From Synechococcus sp. ATX 2A4 (lineage in GTDB: Bacteria > Cyanobacteriota > Cyanobacteriia > PCC-6307 > Cyanobiaceae): a stretch of 64,000 nt of DNA. The number at the start of each line of letters is the position of its first letter. The first letter of the stretch is position 1. Shown piece after piece: positions 62,388 to 64,000 of the stretch. The translations under genes were made by a program, and so were the position numbers. The stretch is from contig NZ_JAGQCV010000007.1 in assembly GCF_024346375.1 (NCBI RefSeq), positions 62,001 through 126,000 on the forward strand, given 5' to 3'. Under the pieces are notes generated by a model, which saw only the letters and a list, made by a program, of their open reading frames with translations, was not told where the DNA came from and did not search any database.

Positions 62388-62472
62388 CGGAGAGGGTGGG
62401 ATTCGAACCCACGGAGGCTTTCGCCTCGCTGGTTTTCAAGACCAGAGCCATCAACCACTCGACCACCTCTCC
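62388..62472 (-). tRNA. tRNA-Ser (anticodon UGA)
   Basis: On the minus strand an 85-nt cloverleaf with acceptor GGAGAGG/CCTCTCC and discriminator G, anticodon loop CTTGAAA (anticodon TGA), long variable arm CGAGGCGAAAGCCTC and T loop TTCGAAT. It reads UCA (and UCG/UCU) codons. Confidence 0.97.
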
Positions 62473-62553
62473 AGGTGCCCCGTTCGGGGTGGTCAGATTT
62501 TCTCATGCGCGGCGCCTCGACCGGCCCCAGCCCTCTGCGGCTTAAGCATCGCC

Positions 62554-62598
62554 GCGGAGAGCTGCGGGCGGCATTGCTGCGGAGAGCCGCGGGCGGCA
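62554..62598 (+). repeat. 20-bp direct repeat, 25-bp period
   Basis: GCGGAGAGCYGCGGGCGGCA is found at 62554-62573 and 62579-62598, with one difference (T/C) and five bases between. Confidence 0.9.
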
Positions 62599-62792
62599 AT
62601 AAACGGTAAAAAACGCATCCTGAGCCGCTAACCAGAGAAGCAGCTGTTTGGCAAGAGATGCTGCAGAGGCGAAGCTGAGCGGATGCCGTTACGGCTGTTG
62701 CATCACCACCCATGGCACGGAGCTGATGGATCAGCCAAGGCAAGTCCGTTGGCTGGCTGGTTCTGATCGACTGAAGCTCCAGTACGCAGCGG

Positions 62793-62880
62793 TTGAATGC
62801 CAGATCTTCAGCTGTTGATTGCCAGATATGCGGCAATTGATTGCCAGATATTCAGCTGTTGAATGCACAGTGGGCGGCAA
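62793..62880 (+). repeat. 22-bp minisatellite: four units alternating A-B-A-B
   Basis: Units: A 62793-62814, B 62815-62836, A' 62837-62858, B' 62859-62880. All begin TTGAWTGC; A units end CAGCTG, B units end CGGCAA. A and A' share 20 of 22 bases, so the real period is 44 with two diverged halves. A fifth partial unit (TTGACTGCTC) follows. Confidence 0.88.
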
Positions 62881-62991
62881 TTGACTGCTCCGCTGATTGA
62901 TTCCTGGCCGTTCCATGAGCAGCCCCTTCATGGGTGGCAGTGGCATCGCCGGCGCTGCGTGTGCGCGCCAGCGCCAACTGCCACGGAGATC

Positions 62992-64000
62992 ATGCGGCCG
63001 ATAAGCTATTACTGGTGCACCGCGGAACCGGCTTACATGTGGCAAGGGTTGTCGGTTCTGTCCCATCCTCCCGCTGATATCGCAGCGCTCACAGAAGAGT
63101 TTGAGAAAGAGTCGAAGCTGGATGAAGTTTATATCGTGCTCTCGATCGGCGCCGGCCTGATCGCCTCTCTGGGCCTGGTGGCCGACAGCCCCGCAGTGGT
63201 GATCGGCGCCATGTTGGTGGCCCCCTGGATCCTGCCGCTGCGGGCCGTGGCCTTCGGCATCCTGCAGGGCCGGCTGCCGTTGGTGGCGAGCGCCCTGTTC
63301 ACCCTGGCCACTGGCGTCGTGCTCACGATCGGCCTCTCCTATGGGCTCGGGCTTTCGGTGGGGCTGCCGGTGTTCGGTGCCGAGGTGCTGTCGCGCACCA
63401 CGCCGAATCTGCTGGATCTGGGCATCGCCCTGGTGGCCGGCGCGATTTCCACCTACGCCAAGGTGCGCAGCAAGGCGGTGTCGTCGGTGGCCGGCACCGC
63501 CATCGCCGTGGCCCTGGTGCCGCCGGTGTGCGTCTGCGGCCTGCTGCTCTCGGCCCAGCAGTGGGGGCCGGCGCGGGGGGCCGGCCTGCTGTTTCTGGCC
63601 AACCTGCTTGGCATCCTCAGCGGCGGTCTGCTCACCCTCGCGGCGGCTGAGCCCCTGTTTCGCCTGCAGCTCTGGCGCAGCCGGCTGGGAGCCGTGAGCC
63701 TGCTGCTCACCGCCCTGCTGCTGGTGCCGCTATCGGGCAGTTTCCTGAATCTGGTGGGCATCGCCAAGCAGCGCTCGGCCCTGCTGCAGGTGGAGCAGGC
63801 GATCGCCGACAGCCTGCGCGCCAAGACGCTTGTGCTCGGCACCAACGCCCAGCTGCTGGGCGTCAACATTGACTGGGCCCAGAACCCACCGCTGATCCGC
63901 GCTTCAGTGAGCGTCACCAACCCCAACCTGCCCACGCCTCGCCAGGTGGCCGCCGTTCAGGACTTCATCAACACCCGGCAGCCGATCCGTTATCGCCTGC
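62992..64000 (+). CDS. DUF389 multi-span membrane protein, 3' end outside window
   Basis: 336 residues are visible, from ATG 62992 with GGAG at 62985. Pattern: a hydrophilic start, then LDEVYIVLSIGAGLIASLGL, GAMLVAPWILPLRAVAFGIL and further spans up to residue about 260, the DUF389 (TIGR00341-like) layout, followed by a soluble domain (VEQAIADSLRAKTLVLGTNA on). ATG 63037 is an alternative start without ribosome binding site. Function of DUF389 proteins is not established. Confidence 0.85.
   Translation, partial: MRPISYYWCTAEPAYMWQGLSVLSHPPADIAALTEEFEKESKLDEVYIVLSIGAGLIASLGLVADSPAVVIGAMLVAPWILPLRAVAFGILQGRLPLVASALFTLATGVVLTIGLSYGLGLSVGLPVFGAEVLSRTTPNLLDLGIALVAGAISTYAKVRSKAVSSVAGTAIAVALVPPVCVCGLLLSAQQWGPARGAGLLFLANLLGILSGGLLTLAAAEPLFRLQLWRSRLGAVSLLLTALLLVPLSGSFLNLVGIAKQRSALLQVEQAIADSLRAKTLVLGTNAQLLGVNIDWAQNPPLIRASVSVTNPNLPTPRQVAAVQDFINTRQPIRYRL

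Larger units (their letters stand above)
62473..62991. other. Repeat-bearing intergenic region before the DUF389 gene
   Basis: About 520 bp without a supported gene. It holds a 20-bp duplication (62554-62598) and a 22-bp minisatellite (62793-62880). Open frames through the repeats are chance readings. A ribosome binding site (GGAG at 62985-62988) precedes the ATG at 62992. Confidence 0.6.

Noticed and set aside
62312-62836. Minus-strand frame across tRNA-Ser and the repeats
   Set aside because: Includes tRNA and repeat DNA; not a gene.
1-64000. CRISPR array, IS element, rRNA or prophage
   Set aside because: No regular direct repeats with unique spacers, no transposase or integrase motif and no rRNA signature were seen; the repeats found are tandem duplications.

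Overview
The window looks like part of a high-GC alpha-picocyanobacterial chromosome (Synechococcus/Cyanobium type). The evidence is chlorophyll synthase ChlG, an orange carotenoid protein with its ketolase and fluorescence recovery protein, a UbiE/MenG-type quinone methyltransferase, a DUF2862 protein, and a housekeeping gene block (rsmI, cysQ, pnp, rpsN, nth, rseP, then serS further on) typical of this group. Most of the window is very GC-rich. About 33-44.5 kb and parts of 11.8-16.8 kb are visibly more AT-rich. I see no transposase, integrase, rRNA or CRISPR array. Three tRNA genes are present.

Layout. 0-10.2 kb: housekeeping genes (gluQ end, a desaturase, tRNA-Arg, an HTH protein, rsmI, cysQ, pnp, rpsN, nth, rseP). 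10.4-18.4 kb: a frameshifted solute-binding protein gene, then a tightly packed minor-pilin operon (PilX-, PilV-, FimU/GspH- and PilW-like) ending in a methyltransferase that overlaps serS. 18.4-22 kb: serS, a NifU-like protein and lepA. 22-28 kb: a paralogous methyltransferase, a second four-gene minor-pilin operon, a PilZ protein and a reduced third pilin pair on the other strand. 28-31.4 kb: a convergent histidine kinase/response regulator pair and a lone DppC-type permease. 31.8-33 kb: two tandem PilA-like major pilins. 33-44.5 kb: a low-GC surface-modification island holding an OGT/SPINDLY-type TPR glycosyltransferase, a TPR-GT9-like protein, two small methyltransferases, an FkbM methyltransferase-dioxygenase fusion and a CgeB-type glycosyltransferase-methyltransferase fusion, with trmH at its edge. 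44.5-56.7 kb: an HtrA-like lipoprotein protease, an alkyltransferase-like protein coupled to rsmB, a class A PBP, chlG, hisF, menG, glyQ, comEC and tRNA-Ser. 57-59.6 kb: a membrane EAL-domain protein and a YciI-like protein. 59.6-62 kb: the ocp-crtW-frp photoprotection cluster. 62-64 kb: tRNA-Ser, a 22-bp minisatellite and the start of a DUF389 membrane protein.

Main idea. Roughly 33 kb of the window (about 11.8-44.5 kb, with core genes between) can be read as one type IV pilus surface module: two major pilins, three sets of minor pilins (one with a 1042-residue putative tip protein), two PKMT-like methyltransferases each next to a minor-pilin operon, and a glycosylation/methylation island next to the major pilins. 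A PilZ protein, an EAL protein and ComEC in the same window suggest c-di-GMP control and a DNA-uptake role. The specific hypothesis worth testing is that the methyltransferases and TPR glycosyltransferases modify pilins. The pilus motor, secretin and prepilin peptidase genes are not in this window.
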